Assembly: GCF_022558445.1 (NCBI RefSeq)
Contig: NZ_CP054699.1
Coordinates: 2,992,001-3,056,000, forward strand
Source: Candidatus Contubernalis alkalaceticus
Lineage (GTDB): Bacteria; Bacillota; Dethiobacteria; SKNC01
Reading direction: 5' to 3'
Length of the DNA stretch: 64,000 bases
In this document: positions 17,721-26,643 of the stretch, piece by piece
How the letters are laid out: each line of letters opens with the position of its first letter
How positions within the stretch are numbered: position 1 is the first letter of the stretch
Notes under the pieces: model-generated
Told to the model about the DNA's origin: nothing
Database searches by the model: none
The model's input: the letters and a program-made list of their open reading frames with translations, nothing else
Made by a program: the position numbers and the translations under genes

Positions 17721-18719
17721 CTATATTTTTACTTCCTCTATCATTTCTCCCCGGCGCAGCAGGTTTCGATACTGTAACAATGTCTCATCCAACTTTTGGA
17801 GCTTCATTGACTGTTCTCTTTCTTTGGCCGATGTTTCTATTACCTTGTGAATTGCTCCATTTTTTAGAACCAGTCTTTTGTCCCCCATCAATGCTAAAAT
17901 AGGATCATGGGTAGCAATTAAAACAATCTTTTCGTTGCCTATCAGCAGCTCAAGAGCTTTTTTCCTATCTATTCCGGCATTTTCTATTTCATCTATTAAA
18001 ACAATAGGGGAAGTACTTAAGAAAGCAGTGTCTGCAATCATTAAAGACCTGGATTGACCACCACTGAGAAAGGTAACTGGTGTATCGGGATAGAATTCTT
18101 CCCCTGCCAGCATATTAGCCTGGGTAATTATTTCTTCAACCTTCTCCTCCAATTGTGTCACCATTCGACTTTCCGCGTGTATTTTAATAAAATCATATAC
18201 AGTCATATCCATAACAAAGTTCATATTCTGGGAAAGCTGGGCAACAAGCTTATGCTCCAGAGAAAATCTCCACTCACTATCTGGAACGCTGCCATTAATC
18301 AGAATTCCCCTGCCCGTAGGAGTATCTCCCTGGGCCATCCACTCAATGTCTGCTAGAAGCCTGCTTTTTCCTGATCCAGTTGGCCCAACGATACAAAATA
18401 TCTCTCCCTTTTTCAAGGTTATATCATAACATTCCGGGTTACCTTCCTTATCGTGGCCGCCAAGCACGGTAATAGAAGAAACTGAGAAGGGTTTGCCTTC
18501 TTTTAAAGTCTGCATATGCATCATGAAATAGTCAAATTTTTCTATTATCTCTTGTTTTTCCATGCCCAGGTCTTCTAAAAAAGCCGGCTCCAATCTTTTT
18601 ACATACTCTTTAAAGGATACCTCTGCCCTGTTTAGCGGTAGTCCGGTAACCTCAAAAAATTTCTTTACAAAGGGATAATGATCCAATAAATAGGTAATTT
18701 TAAAATTTTTATAATCCAT
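17721..18719 (-). CDS. ABC-type ATPase with an N-terminal helical domain, no membrane partner
   Basis: About 332 residues from ATG 18719 (GGGGAGT upstream; a TTG at 18752 is in frame). The first 60 or so residues (FKITYLLDHYPFVKKFFEVTG) resemble the small DUF1858-like redox/helical domain; this match is tentative. Then comes a complete ABC ATPase: Walker A GPTGSGKSRLL, signature LSGGQSRSLMIAD, Walker B IVLIDEIENAGID and IATHD. Walker B lacks the usual DEPTxxLD form. It follows the GTPase and SBP-like genes on the same strand, and no permease is paired with it, so it may power a soluble metal-delivery or cofactor-insertion complex instead of transport. Confidence 0.7.
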   Translation of the reverse strand: MDYKNFKITYLLDHYPFVKKFFEVTGLPLNRAEVSFKEYVKRLEPAFLEDLGMEKQEIIEKFDYFMMHMQTLKEGKPFSVSSITVLGGHDKEGNPECYDITLKKGEIFCIVGPTGSGKSRLLADIEWMAQGDTPTGRGILINGSVPDSEWRFSLEHKLVAQLSQNMNFVMDMTVYDFIKIHAESRMVTQLEEKVEEIITQANMLAGEEFYPDTPVTFLSGGQSRSLMIADTAFLSTSPIVLIDEIENAGIDRKKALELLIGNEKIVLIATHDPILALMGDKRLVLKNGAIHKVIETSAKEREQSMKLQKLDETLLQYRNLLRRGEMIEEVKI

Positions 18720-18811
18720 TTCCCCGCATCCACTCCCCTTTATCCCATGCAATACTGACTCACCTTCAGTGATTCCCTCTCACCGGTTCAAAACTTTAAA
18801 ACAGCAGGTTA

Positions 18812-19498
18812 TTACTTCAAATTAATTTTACGAACATTTCCCATCTGAAAATCCTTCCCTATTCTCACCTCTCCCAGGCAGTATGAACAGAGAGCTGCAG
18901 GCATTGAAAATCTTAATTTCATTCCAATAAGGCTGTCAATTTCTTCAGCTTTTATTAACAGTTTACCCAGCTCAGCTGCTCCCTGTCCTGTAATCCCATT
19001 AACATGAATAATTACAGCCTTGGGGTTAGCCTGTCTGACTCTGAAGGCAAAAACCTCTTTTTCCGCCTGAGATACAATATCATATTTTGTAATGACCACT
19101 ATATCTGCCCGTTTTAACATGGGCCCTATTTTTTGTGGCGTATTTATTCCCATTAGATTATCAATAACACATACTGCCGTGACTCCTTCTATATGGGGAG
19201 AGCACCTGTTGCATAAACCTGCGCTTTCACTAAACAGTATGTTAAATTTGTTAATTTTTCCCCAGCTGACGCAGTCTTCAATGTTGCTGATGAAAAAATG
19301 GTCGGGACATAAATTTCCAGACAGCCCCACTTTCACCTTGATTCCAGCTTTCTCGAAAATAAGGTTATCGTTGGTGGTCAAACAGTCAAGCTTCACAACT
19401 CCTACGGACTTTTTCTCCTGTTGATAAGACTTCGCCACATTTACTATTACTGAGGTCTTTCCCGATGACGGAGGCCCGGAGAATGTCACCAGTTTCAT
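18812..19498 (-). CDS. HypB/UreG-like SIMIBI GTPase
   Basis: 228 residues with P-loop GPPSSGKTS, a Walker-B-like region, and TKYD as the guanine-specificity motif. These fit the HypB/UreG/CooC-like class that loads nickel or other metals into enzymes. Extra Cys pairs LCNRCSPH and ALCSYCLGE look like metal sites. Its ATG overlaps the stop of the SBP-like gene (ATGA), implying coupled synthesis. No hydrogenase, urease or CODH gene is in the window, so the client is unknown. Confidence 0.8.
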   Translation of the reverse strand: MKLVTFSGPPSSGKTSVIVNVAKSYQQEKKSVGVVKLDCLTTNDNLIFEKAGIKVKVGLSGNLCPDHFFISNIEDCVSWGKINKFNILFSESAGLCNRCSPHIEGVTAVCVIDNLMGINTPQKIGPMLKRADIVVITKYDIVSQAEKEVFAFRVRQANPKAVIIHVNGITGQGAAELGKLLIKAEEIDSLIGMKLRFSMPAALCSYCLGEVRIGKDFQMGNVRKINLK

Positions 19499-20484
19499 AC
19501 TGCTGCCCCCTGAAAAGAGGCTTTAAACACAATGTTTAGCTCATCAATTAATTCTTCTAAATCATTTTCAAGAATAAAATCCCAACCCAGCCATTTAAAA
19601 GCTGCCCCCTGGGGAAGGTCATTATGCACAAGAGGATGCAGCGAAGGAAAGCGGGCCGTTCCATAGATCTGCCCGGCGTCTGCTCCAGCTAAAAAATCCA
19701 ATACTGCCTTTAACTTAGAAACACTGGACTTTTTCACTAAAGTAGTCACAGGGTTAACTATTGCTCCGTCTTTGGGCCAAACGATTGTAACCCTTTTACT
19801 AGTAACTCTTTCACTGTCCATTACCAGCTTTGCAAAGGAATAAGGGATGGCACTGACAGCGGGGGCATCTTCTCTCTTTCTCCCGGCCATTTTAACCATT
19901 TGGGCAGGGTGGAGTCCAACTTTAAAGGATCGACCAAATTTTTGTATTCCAGACATACCGTAATCCTTAAAAATATTTAAAAGAATACCCTCACAAAAAT
20001 CGTCATTAGCATGGCCTCTTATGGCTACCTTGCCGGCAAACTCAGGCTCTAAAAGATCCTGCCAGCTTTCCGGCACTGGGAGATCCACATAAAAACTTCT
20101 GTCTACCAACATCACCGTAGGATTAAAACAGGTAATGGTATAATCATCATGGGGGTCAAGAATACTTAAGGAAGCCAGATCATCATTAATTTCCTTATGA
20201 TTAATTGATATAAAACATCCCGTATTTTTAAACCGTTCCATAAAAGCTTTGTAATAAAAACCATTGAAACCCGGGGCCATAAATATATCCGGCAAATCTT
20301 CTATATCATCAATGGCTGATATTTGATCAAAATAATCTAACTGCTTGTTGGCATTGGCTTCCACCAGGTAATCAAAGTGTATATCCTTTAAACTATCCTC
20401 AACAAATAGATTGATTTTTTCCTCAAAGGGAACTTTTAAAGCACAGGGTAAAAGTCCCAAAAAATCTTTTTGCACTTTACTCAC
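19495..20484 (-). CDS. iron-type solute-binding-like protein lacking a signal peptide
   Basis: 329 residues with a type-II periplasmic-binding-protein fold pattern of the Fe(III)/FbpA group: PDIFMAPGFNGFYYKAF, PESWQDLLEPEFAGKVAIRG, VTIVWPKDGAIVNP. The N-terminus MSKVQKDFLGLLPCALKVP is not a signal peptide or lipobox, so it is predicted to be cytoplasmic. GTG at 20484 is used here; GTG at 20475 is better placed relative to AGGTGAG. It is coupled to the GTPase by an ATGA overlap. It may be a cytosolic metal or metallocofactor binder feeding the GTPase, which is inference. Confidence 0.7.
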   Translation of the reverse strand: MSKVQKDFLGLLPCALKVPFEEKINLFVEDSLKDIHFDYLVEANANKQLDYFDQISAIDDIEDLPDIFMAPGFNGFYYKAFMERFKNTGCFISINHKEINDDLASLSILDPHDDYTITCFNPTVMLVDRSFYVDLPVPESWQDLLEPEFAGKVAIRGHANDDFCEGILLNIFKDYGMSGIQKFGRSFKVGLHPAQMVKMAGRKREDAPAVSAIPYSFAKLVMDSERVTSKRVTIVWPKDGAIVNPVTTLVKKSSVSKLKAVLDFLAGADAGQIYGTARFPSLHPLVHNDLPQGAAFKWLGWDFILENDLEELIDELNIVFKASFQGAAV

Positions 20485-20563
20485 CTACTTTTTTTATTGT
20501 CATTCATTGGGTTAAACCTTCACCTTACACATATTTATGAACACCAGGATTTTTTTTAAGAAC

Positions 20564-21595
20564 TTATATTTTTGCGTTACCCCCCTTTCTATACAGCAGA
20601 TACAGAAAAAAAGGCGCCCCTAAAGCAGCAGTAATCACACCTACCGGCAGTTCCACAGGTTGAAAAACGGTCCTGGCAATGGTATCTGCCAACAGTAAAA
20701 GCACTGCCCCCAGCATACCACTGGAAACCAGCATATATCTGTAATCATTTCCCACCAGGAGCCTGGCCATATGAGGTGCAATAAGCCCAACAAAACCAAT
20801 AGTGCCCGCAACACTTACTGCACTCCCTGCTAAAACGGCAGCAGTTATTATTACTAAAACCCTGTATATTTTAACAGGCAGGCCAAGGCTGCTGCTGACC
20901 TCATCCCCCAGGGCAAATAAATTTACCCTGGGGCTTAAAAAAAGGGCAGCCGTCAAACCTACCGCACTGTAAGGCAGTATAATATGAAAATAGGACCATC
21001 CCCTGCCGGTTAGCCCTCCCAACAGCCATGAAAAAGTAACCTCCAACTCATCGCCGTTTAAAATCATCATCCCTGAGGTAAAAGCATTTAAAAAAGCCGA
21101 AATAGCTACCCCTGCCAAAACGATACTTATGGTAGAGCTTCCAACATCCATGGCAGCTAAACAATATACCAGGGTGGCAGCCAGGAAAGCACCTAAAAAA
21201 GCCCCCAGAGGTATCATGGTAATATTCCCTGGAAAGTAAATCATGATGATAACCGCAGCTAAACCAGCTCCTGAATTTACCCCGATGATTTGGGGAGAGG
21301 CCAGAGGATTCCGCAAAACCCCCTGCAGCAAAGCCCCGGAAAGGGCTAAATTCATTCCCACCAGTGTGCCGGTTAATATTCTTGGAAGTCTTATGTTATA
21401 GATAATCTGATGGGCAAGCGTATCTGCTGTTTTCCCAAACAAAACAGAAATTACCTGATTTAAGTCAAAGAAAAGTGTACCTATATTTATACTGATAAAC
21501 ATTATGACAAAGCCAGTTACAGCAAAGAAAAAAATAAGCAATACCTTTTTTCTTTGCTGTACAATCAACTGACTTTCAGATTCCAAGTGTGACAT
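20564..21595 (-). CDS. FecCD-family ABC permease
   Basis: 343 residues with about nine to ten hydrophobic helices and the family motifs RLPRILTGTLVGMNLALSGALLQG and GFVGLIAPHMARL. It forms the channel of a siderophore, haem, cobalamin or metal-chelate importer. It starts 1 bp after the lipoprotein gene stop, with GAAGGGA upstream, and is the last importer gene before the SBP-like/GTPase/ATPase trio about 80 bp further on. Confidence 0.93.
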   Translation of the reverse strand: MSHLESESQLIVQQRKKVLLIFFFAVTGFVIMFISINIGTLFFDLNQVISVLFGKTADTLAHQIIYNIRLPRILTGTLVGMNLALSGALLQGVLRNPLASPQIIGVNSGAGLAAVIIMIYFPGNITMIPLGAFLGAFLAATLVYCLAAMDVGSSTISIVLAGVAISAFLNAFTSGMMILNGDELEVTFSWLLGGLTGRGWSYFHIILPYSAVGLTAALFLSPRVNLFALGDEVSSSLGLPVKIYRVLVIITAAVLAGSAVSVAGTIGFVGLIAPHMARLLVGNDYRYMLVSSGMLGAVLLLLADTIARTVFQPVELPVGVITAALGAPFFLYLLYRKGGNAKI

Positions 21596-21596
21596 T

Positions 21597-22580
21597 TTAG
21601 TTCCCTTCAGGACATATTATCTCAACAGTCATCCTTAAAGCCTCTTCATTACTTATATTTCCTGGACTAATCTTTGTAGAAAGAACAAAAACCTTGTTTT
21701 CCTCTACTGCTTTTAAGCCCTGCCATGCAGTATTATTTAAAAAATTCTCTAATAATTGCTTATGCTCATTCTCATCATTACTGGCAGCCCGAAGCATAAT
21801 AAGGTCTGGATCTTCTTTAATTATGGTTTCTGCATCAAAATCTACCCAAGTTGATTGACCTGACCCCGGCAGCCCTGCGGGAACAATGTTTTCTATCCCC
21901 AGACGATATAGTAAAGCACCAAAGAAACCGGTAGGCTGCGCTGCGGAAATCTTGTCTCCAGAGTCAAGAATTAAACCTTTTTCAAAAGAGCAGTCAGAGA
22001 TTTTATCCCGCAGCTCCTCCGATACCTGGTCTAAATGTGCTATGTATGCTTCAGCTTCTTCCTGCCTGTTTAAAATTTCACTCATAAATTTTATTCTATC
22101 TACCAGTGGGTCCTCCTGAACCATTCCGGGGTCAATGAAAACTACTGCCGCACCAGTTCCTTCCAAAGCATCAATAATTTCGCCATGCTGACGTGTATTG
22201 GCAAATATTAAATCCGGTGCCAATTCATATATCGCTTCAATGTTGGGTGTTGTCTGGTTGGAAACACTGGGAAGAGCTGTTCCCTCAAGCCGGTTATTAT
22301 ACTCCTCCACTTTACCCACAGGGGTTACCCCCAGTTCAAACAACTCCTCCATAAAATTTCTTGTAAGAGCTAATATTCTCTGAGGATCCTCGGGAATCTC
22401 AACTTCCCTTTGTAAATGATCCGTTATGATTCTTGGTTCTTCATCTGCCTCTGCTTCTATTTGCTCTATTTCCGGGTCATCTTCCTGGGCTTCCTCCTTC
22501 ACTGCATCGTTATTGCAGCCCAAAATAAGTAATATAGACAGCACTGCCATTATAAGTAAAAAGCATTTTTTCTTTAACAT
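21597..22580 (-). CDS. FecB/BtuF-type substrate-binding lipoprotein
   Basis: 327 residues. A lipoprotein signal peptide ends in LILGC near residue 22 and is followed by an acidic linker (DAVKEEAQEDDPEIEQIEAE). The class-III binding fold reads ALTRNFMEELFELGVTPVGKVEEY and TPNIEAIYELAPDLIFANT. It captures the iron chelate or corrinoid at the cell surface and hands it to the FecCD permease. The Fur-like promoter upstream of the operon favours an iron-related ligand. Confidence 0.9.
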   Translation of the reverse strand: MLKKKCFLLIMAVLSILLILGCNNDAVKEEAQEDDPEIEQIEAEADEEPRIITDHLQREVEIPEDPQRILALTRNFMEELFELGVTPVGKVEEYNNRLEGTALPSVSNQTTPNIEAIYELAPDLIFANTRQHGEIIDALEGTGAAVVFIDPGMVQEDPLVDRIKFMSEILNRQEEAEAYIAHLDQVSEELRDKISDCSFEKGLILDSGDKISAAQPTGFFGALLYRLGIENIVPAGLPGSGQSTWVDFDAETIIKEDPDLIMLRAASNDENEHKQLLENFLNNTAWQGLKAVEENKVFVLSTKISPGNISNEEALRMTVEIICPEGN

Positions 22581-22607
22581 AATATACCCCCTCTTTTTTT
22601 AAAAAAA

Positions 22608-23384
22608 TTAACTTGCACTTTCAGGCACGATAACTGGTCTAGAACATTTTGCAAAAGAACAAATGTGAGCATTTATCCCATAAACATCATATAAGAGCTT
22701 TGAAGTTAGTATTTTGCGAGGACATCCTGAGGCATGAATAAATCCATCTTTCAGCACAATGGTCTTATCTCCCACAGCCAGAGCATGATTAATATCATGT
22801 AAGACAAAGATAAAGGTTTTACCAAACCGGTTTCGAATATCTTTAACCATATCCAGCAGCATCCATTGATATTTAATGTCTAAAAAGGTAATTGGCTCAT
22901 CTAATAGAATCAAGTCTGTATCCTGTGCCAGAACCATAGCGATCCATGCCCTTTGTCTTTCTCCCCCTGAAATAGCATCTAGAGGTTTATGCTGCAGTTT
23001 ATTTAAATTCATAAACTCTATGGCCCATTGTATTTTTTCCTTATCAGCTTTTGAGTAACTCCAACCAACAGACTGGTAAGGGCTCCTTCCCATTGCTACT
23101 AATTCCCAAACATTGATATGCCTTACAGGCATTTGTATTTGAGGTAAAAAACAGACCTCTCTGGAAAGCCATTTTTTACTGCAGGACTGCATCTTTTTTC
23201 CCTTTAACAATACTTCCCCCTCCGATGCCTTGAAAAGACCGGCAATACAGCGAAGAAGTGTAGATTTTCCAGAACCGTTGGGCCCTACAAGAACAGCTAT
23301 TTCACCTTTTTCAATATTGAAATTAATATTATGTAACACCTTACTTTTACCATAAGAAAAACTTAATTTTTTTATTTCAAGCAT
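22608..23384 (-). CDS. FecE/BtuD-type ABC ATPase
   Basis: About 258 residues from ATG 23384 (GGAGG 7 nt upstream; the in-frame GTG at 23390 abuts that site). Walker A GPNGSGKSTLL, signature ISGGERQRAWIAMVLAQ, Walker B LILLDEPITFLD and H-loop LHDINHA are complete. It is the first gene of the operon ATPase-lipoprotein-permease. The C-terminus carries a short Cys-containing tail (HICSFAKCSRP). It drives import of an iron chelate or related ligand. Confidence 0.93.
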   Translation of the reverse strand: MLEIKKLSFSYGKSKVLHNINFNIEKGEIAVLVGPNGSGKSTLLRCIAGLFKASEGEVLLKGKKMQSCSKKWLSREVCFLPQIQMPVRHINVWELVAMGRSPYQSVGWSYSKADKEKIQWAIEFMNLNKLQHKPLDAISGGERQRAWIAMVLAQDTDLILLDEPITFLDIKYQWMLLDMVKDIRNRFGKTFIFVLHDINHALAVGDKTIVLKDGFIHASGCPRKILTSKLLYDVYGINAHICSFAKCSRPVIVPESAS

Positions 23385-23432
23385 TATCACTCCTCCATTA
23401 GTTTCTTACGTTCCGTCATAAATAATTGATAT

Positions 23433-23447
23433 TGAGATTCATTCTCA
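23433..23447 (-). promoter_or_regulatory. Fur-like operator
   Basis: TGAGAATGAATCTCA on the minus strand has perfect TGAGA/TCTCA arms and closely matches Fur-type boxes. It sits just downstream of the -10 element, where a bound repressor would block transcription of the FecE operon. Confidence 0.7.
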
Positions 23448-23454
23448 TATAATT

Positions 23455-23483
23455 AGTATAAGTTGATTCTTTAAACTTGTCAA
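23455..23483 (-). promoter_or_regulatory. sigma-A promoter of the FecEBD operon
   Basis: TTGACA (23478-23483), exactly 17 bp, TATACT (23455-23460) on the minus strand. Confidence 0.8.
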
Positions 23484-23603
23484 GAATATTTTTCCTACCC
23501 CTTGAAATCAAACAATCAAAAACCACCAGCTGTTTATTAAGCTGCCGTAAAAGTAAATGACCCTGAAACTGCAGCCAATTTATTAAATGATAAATAAGCT
23601 TTT

Positions 23604-24275
23604 GAAATATGTGAAATATGAAAATATGGGGGAAATATGGGGACACCTTACTTAATTATTTATCGTATGCCCCTCTGGCATCTATACCTTTGACGACACT
23701 GTGACAATAAAATGGAATGTTAGGCTTTTTTTTACAAAATATTATAGATTTTCTAGTAACTTCTGGTAAAATATAGATATGGCAAGAATAGCAAGAGTAG
23801 TGGCAGGGTCGTTTTTCCTCTTTTCCAATGGATAATGCACATCTTTATATTGGTGCCCGCTATATTGAGCGAAACCCTGTATGTGCTGGATTAGTTAAAA
23901 ACCCATGGGATTACCCTTGGAGCAGCGCCGCGGCACACATGCAAGGACGAGACGACTTATTAGTAAAATCAAAACCGCTGCTAGAAATGTTTGGTGATTG
24001 GCAAAAATATCTTTCTGAGGGCATCTCTGCTGAAGAAACAAAAAAATTCAGAAGTCACGAGAAAACTGGCCGTCCACTTGGAAATGAAAATTCATTATAG
24101 ATATGGAAAAAATAGTGGGAGTGAATTTAAGACCTCGTAAACCTGGTCCAAAAGGACCTAGGGAAAAAAGAAAAAGTTAAATATTGTTTGATATTTAGAG
24201 ATTATAATATCTTTTGATTAGCTTAACTGAAATTAAGTATACTGTCCCCGTAATTCGTAATTCCCCCGTAATTCT
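23604..24275 (+). mobile_element. RAYT/IS200-like element, copy B (defective)
   Basis: Left array of GAAATATG-type units before GGGGACACCTTAC; right end AATTAAGTATACTGTCCCC followed by CGTAATT units. The whole element is shorter than copy C because of an internal deletion in the transposase gene. Confidence 0.85.
23779..24180 (+). pseudogene. RAYT transposase, internal deletion
   Basis: It keeps the original start (MARIARVV) and then jumps to the QGRFSSFPMDNAHLY region; the deletion is flanked by GGCA in the longer copy. The N-terminal HUH region is therefore lost. A one-base deletion near 24092 also shifts the last 30 residues. Confidence 0.85.
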
Positions 24276-24292
24276 CGAAAAAATTGTTACTT

Positions 24293-25096
24293 TTATCCTT
24301 TCTCCGTGGCACACCGTTCTTGATTTTCCTTCTTTAACATCAGGGTTTCAACCAGAAAACCGATAATTACTACAGAAATTACTGTCAGGGCAAAGCGAAG
24401 AGCTGTGAAAGCCGGACCCAAAAACTTTAGTTCAATTAAAAGTTGAGGCAGTTTAGCAGCGGCCCAGGTTCCAAGGAATATATTAATATTCATTATACGG
24501 GCTCCTTTTTTTAACATACCGGCAGCTATGGGGAAAGCAATATAAACGGGGCCCGTGGGGATAGTGCCGAACACAAAGGCAAGGGCCGCCCCTTTAAAAC
24601 CTGCCTCTTTACCCATATATTTCTGTATAAAGGTTTTCGGAACCCACACCTCAAACAGTCCCATTAAAATGAACACCGGTGGAATGATTAGAGCCATTTC
24701 CTTCAGGTAATTTAAAGATATAGAATAGACTTCTACAGACTGGGGAGGATACAGAAAATGTATGAAAAGAAATATGGCGGCCATGAATCCCACAAGAGCA
24801 AGTGAACCTGCCAGGGGGATAGATACAATAGAGGGAATAAAGGTAATTGCTCCAAATACTGCTGCCAGCAAAGTGCCCGAAAAACCGGCTTCTGTTCCCA
24901 TATAGCGTCCAATAGTGTCCGGAGGAATAAACACCAAGATGAGCCCTACTAAGCCCACGATGAGAAGCAAGCTGGGGAGCATCTTGATAAATATACGGGA
25001 ACCTATAAATACAGCCTTTTTTGTTTTGCCTCTATCCTTGTATATAGAAACAGCCAGCCCAATAATTAAAAATGAATAAATAAGCACCAGTTCCAA
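24293..25096 (-). CDS. ArsP/UPF0718-like membrane permease
   Basis: 267 residues from TTG at 25096 (AAAGGAG 9 nt upstream). Eight or so hydrophobic helices fall in two similar halves, each with a GxEAGFxG signature (GTEAGFSGTLLAAVFGAI and GKEAGFKGAALAFVFGTIP). This matches the ArsP_1/YraQ permease family; some members export organoarsenicals, others have unknown substrates. A TetR-type palindrome lies 30 bp upstream and the TetR gene follows on the same strand, so it is probably an inducible efflux system. Confidence 0.8.
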   Translation of the reverse strand: MELVLIYSFLIIGLAVSIYKDRGKTKKAVFIGSRIFIKMLPSLLLIVGLVGLILVFIPPDTIGRYMGTEAGFSGTLLAAVFGAITFIPSIVSIPLAGSLALVGFMAAIFLFIHFLYPPQSVEVYSISLNYLKEMALIIPPVFILMGLFEVWVPKTFIQKYMGKEAGFKGAALAFVFGTIPTGPVYIAFPIAAGMLKKGARIMNINIFLGTWAAAKLPQLLIELKFLGPAFTALRFALTVISVVIIGFLVETLMLKKENQERCATEKG

Positions 25097-25125
25097 AAAA
25101 TATCACTCCTTTCCTTTGGTTAAAA

Positions 25126-25143
25126 TGAATGAATGTTCATTCA
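25126..25143. promoter_or_regulatory. TetR-type operator upstream of the ArsP-like gene
   Basis: TGAATGAA-TG-TTCATTCA, matching the second site at 25851-25868 except for the central dinucleotide. Confidence 0.75.
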
Positions 25144-25164
25144 TTCATTTTTATAATAATATCT

Positions 25165-25755
25165 TTAATTATTCAAACCCTGCCACAATATCCGGGCAAT
25201 TTCTTCTGCCGCATTATCCAATAGAGTGGAATGTCCCTTTTCCTCCAGTTCAAAAAGATAGCGGCTCATTAACCCCTCGATGGCTCCAAATATTACCAAT
25301 GAAATCACTTTAAGATCACCAGATCGAAGATCCCCGTTATTCACTCCTTCTATTAATATTTCTTCAATAAAACGGGGCAGACCTTCAAAACGGGTTATTC
25401 CTTGGGAGTGGCAGACTATGTGCATACCTCTTTCCCGCAAAATAACTGAGAAAACCTCTTTATTTTTCTTAACTTCTTCAAAATGCATAGAAAGAATACT
25501 TTTTAATTTTTCTAAGGGATGAAGATCTTTTTCCTTAATTTCTAAAAAATAACTTTTCCGTTTCTCAAACTCTTTTTGAAAAATATAATCCAGGATGTCA
25601 TTTTTATTCAAAAAATAATTATAAACTGTGCCTACAGCAACCCCCGCGGAGGAGGCTATTTTTTCAACTGTAGCATTATGAAACCCCTCCCGAGAAATCA
25701 CCTCTACAGCACCTTGATAGACCATTTCTTTTTTATCTTTCAAGTTTTTTTCCAT
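25165..25755 (-). CDS. TetR-family regulator (of the ArsP-like permease)
   Basis: 196 residues. The N-terminal HTH reads GFHNATVEKIASSAGVAVGTVYNYFLNKNDIL, the standard TetR pattern; the C-terminal helical part is the ligand domain. Two near-identical palindromes, one before the permease and one before this gene, indicate autorepression and control of the permease. The ligand is unknown. Confidence 0.9.
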   Translation of the reverse strand: MEKNLKDKKEMVYQGAVEVISREGFHNATVEKIASSAGVAVGTVYNYFLNKNDILDYIFQKEFEKRKSYFLEIKEKDLHPLEKLKSILSMHFEEVKKNKEVFSVILRERGMHIVCHSQGITRFEGLPRFIEEILIEGVNNGDLRSGDLKVISLVIFGAIEGLMSRYLFELEEKGHSTLLDNAAEEIARILWQGLNN

Positions 25756-25850
25756 TTTGTGATTATCTCCTTAGAAATTTTCCAATATTCTTAGCCGGAA
25801 CTACAAGTCAGCAGAGGGCCTGGAGCAAAACAATGGATGGATTAATAAAT

Positions 25851-25868
25851 GAATGAACGTTCATTCAT
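25851..25868. promoter_or_regulatory. TetR-type operator upstream of the tetR gene at 25165
   Basis: TGAATGAA-CG-TTCATTCA palindrome, about 95 bp before the start codon at 25755. Confidence 0.75.
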
Positions 25869-25908
25869 TATTGTATTATGCTTTCCCTTTTTTGTCAATT
25901 CAAACAAT

Positions 25909-26529
25909 CTACTCAGTATGCTTTGCTTTCACGCCATGTAGATAAATATCAATAATATTCTCTATAACCTCACCGTCATCAAAGTTACAAACATCTTCAG
26001 CCTGAAGTATTTCTTTCCAGGCAATGAAAACCGCCAACATTCCATACAGAGCCCTGGAGGCTATTTTAACATCCACTTCCCGATATTCTCCTGAACTAAT
26101 CATTCGGGACAGATGATTTTCTACCGGGGCAAGGGTCTTTAATACTACATTTTCTACGAATTTTTCCCTCAATTCCGGGTAGAACTGAGATTCATAGAAA
26201 AAAACCTTGAAAAGATCAAAATTTTCTCTTACCATTCCCAGGTGATTTTTCAGAAAAACTCGTAAAGTCTCAGTGCCATTTTCCCCGGTGGCGCTGTGCA
26301 AAAATTCATCTATCCAGGCATTTTCAACAGGTTCAACTACAGCCAGGAGCAGTTCTTTTTTTGTTTTAAAATATCGAAAAATTGTCCCTTCTGCCACTCC
26401 AGCCTGGGCAGCAATCTCCGCCGTGGCAGCACCTTTAAACCCTTTTCGACTAAAAACGTCCCTGGCTGCTGCCAGTATTAATTCTTTCCGGACTGGTTTT
26501 TGTTGATTTGGTTTTTTGATTGTAACCAT
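25909..26529 (-). CDS. TetR-family regulator (beside the octaheme cytochrome)
   Basis: 206 residues. HTH GFKGAATAEIAAQAGVAEGTIFRYFKTKKELL is complete, and the rest is helical. It lies directly downstream of the cytochrome gene on the same strand. A GAGTGA-N4-TCACTC palindrome before the cytochrome is a plausible target. Its ribosome binding site GGGAGGT forms one arm of a 14-bp inverted repeat with a sequence about 60 nt upstream in the mRNA, so translation may be damped by RNA folding. Confidence 0.9.
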   Translation of the reverse strand: MVTIKKPNQQKPVRKELILAAARDVFSRKGFKGAATAEIAAQAGVAEGTIFRYFKTKKELLLAVVEPVENAWIDEFLHSATGENGTETLRVFLKNHLGMVRENFDLFKVFFYESQFYPELREKFVENVVLKTLAPVENHLSRMISSGEYREVDVKIASRALYGMLAVFIAWKEILQAEDVCNFDDGEVIENIIDIYLHGVKAKHTE

Positions 26530-26535
26530 AAAATG

Positions 26536-26626
26536 ACCTCCCGGTTATTAAATCTCTATTAAATTGCTTTTATCATAGCTCAATGGTTTGAGAATTGCAA
26601 ACTGCTGGGTAAAATAACCGGGAGGT
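26536..26626 (-). promoter_or_regulatory. 14-bp inverted repeat enclosing the tetR ribosome binding site
   Basis: ACCTCCCGGTTATT (about 26537-26550) and AATAACCGGGAGGT (about 26611-26625) are perfect complements. In the minus-strand RNA the upstream arm can pair with the Shine-Dalgarno of the regulator gene. A CTCAA-N4-TTGAG dyad lies within the loop. Confidence 0.6.
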
Positions 26627-26643
26627 TTAATTATATTAGATTT

